DNA of 64,000 bases from Peribacillus glennii (GTDB taxonomy: Bacteria; Bacillota; Bacilli; Bacillales; DSM-1321). The translations under genes and the position numbers were made by a program. The DNA lies in the NCBI RefSeq assembly GCF_003429105.1, contig NZ_QVTD01000006.1, positions 186,001-250,000 of the forward strand, written 5' to 3'. The notes below the pieces were generated by a model. The model saw nothing but the letters and a program-made list of their open reading frames with translations, did not search any database and had not been told where the DNA came from. This document shows, piece by piece, positions 63,802-64,000 of this stretch. Each line of letters begins with the position of its first letter. Positions within the stretch are counted from its first letter, which is position 1.

Positions 63802-63870
63802 ATATTTTCCAGATAAGGAAGAAGGTAAGTCACATATTAATTTTTGTGTTTATTTTAGGAGGATTCATGA

Positions 63871-64000
63871 ATGACAGTAACAGGCAGAGTTAAATGGTTC
63901 AACGGTGAAAAAGGTTTTGGATTTATCGAAGTTCCCGGCGGAAATGACGTATTCGTACATTTCTCGGCCATCCAGGGAGAAGGTTTCAAAACTCTTGATG
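63871..64000 (+). CDS. Cold-shock protein (CspA/CspB family), 3' end outside the window
   Basis: The first 43 residues of a cold-shock-domain RNA chaperone. RNP1 is [11 protein letters not shown]2 is VFVHFSAI, and [11 protein letters not shown] starts the domain. GGAGG stands nine bases before ATG 63871; an overlapping ATG at 63867 is out of frame. The remaining ~23 residues lie beyond the window. Confidence 0.96.
   Translation, partial: MTVTGRVKWFNGEKGFGFIEVPGGNDVFVHFSAIQGEGFKTLD

Larger units (their letters stand above)
63440..63870 (+). other. Upstream region of the cold-shock gene
   Basis: Contains a sigma-A-like promoter (63668-63696) and, in the transcribed leader, an 18-bp inverted repeat (63731-63801). 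A 90-codon frame across it (63526-63798) has no ribosome site and overlaps promoter and hairpin. Confidence 0.6.

Overview
The window is a chromosomal segment from an endospore-forming member of the Bacillaceae. The evidence is a SASP gene, the SigI/RsgI pair, three phosphorelay-type sporulation kinases, lutABC/lutR, ptsHI, mhqR-kinD, kinE-ykrP, ktrD and ykoY. Many of these pairs are neighbours in Bacillus subtilis, but here the order is broken up by rearrangement and accessory genes. Base composition is moderately AT-rich, Shine-Dalgarno sequences are strong, and no rRNA, tRNA, CRISPR array, transposase or prophage was recognised.

Layout. 1-9.1 kb: KinB-like kinase, CorA, PatA aminotransferase, a small unknown protein, YkwC-type dehydrogenase, an SDR with atypical active site, and ptsH-ptsI. 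9.1-18.1 kb: secreted nuclease lipoprotein, SDR, small conserved proteins including YkvS, a lipoprotein, YkvI-type membrane protein, M3 oligopeptidase, a membrane protein and MhqR. 18.2-25.5 kb: KinD, Fsr-like MFS exporter, ZIP transporter, KinE and YkrP acyltransferase. 25.7-31.5 kb: lactate-utilisation operon lutABC with lutR, then a B12-binding radical SAM protein. 32.7-44.3 kb: a large acyl-CoA catabolic island, all on the minus strand, with its own TetR regulator. 44.5-49.7 kb: KtrD, SASP, RsgI/SigI and TerC-family YkoY. 49.8-55.9 kb: aldehyde dehydrogenase, a frameshifted reductase, an FtsW/RodA protein, an EAL-domain protein and a sigma factor interrupted by an amber codon. 56.0-60.1 kb: a tightly coupled three-gene operon (PlsY-like, GNAT::aminotransferase fusion, LtaS-like). 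60.7-64 kb: prfC, a tiny protein, a lipoprotein and the start of a cold-shock gene.

Two systems stand out. (1) The acyl-CoA island has, as separate genes, both halves of the mammalian ACAD10/ACAD11 fusion: an APH-type kinase (38002-39075) and an ACAD10/11-type acyl-CoA dehydrogenase (43088-44296). It also has acyl-CoA ligase, thioesterase, SDRs, enoyl-CoA hydratase, a second FadE-type dehydrogenase and a ComB-type phosphatase. Two near-identical palindromic TetR-type operators mark the two transcription starts. A pathway for hydroxy- or oxo-acids through phosphorylated acyl-CoAs is the best inference. (2) The operon at 56.0-60.1 kb joins an acyl-phosphate acyltransferase, an N-acyl-amino-acid-synthase-like GNAT fused to a class V aminotransferase, and a lipoteichoic-acid-synthase-type phosphotransferase, with a 4-nt overlap and a 13-nt gap. 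It looks like a dedicated envelope-lipid or glycerolphosphate-modification pathway that I do not recognise.

The non-coding DNA is rich in structure. It holds a four-copy dispersed element of about 110-190 nt, two arrays of 20-nt tandem units, a diverged direct repeat next to prfC, a long inverted repeat in the cold-shock leader, and several hairpin-rich intergenic elements.
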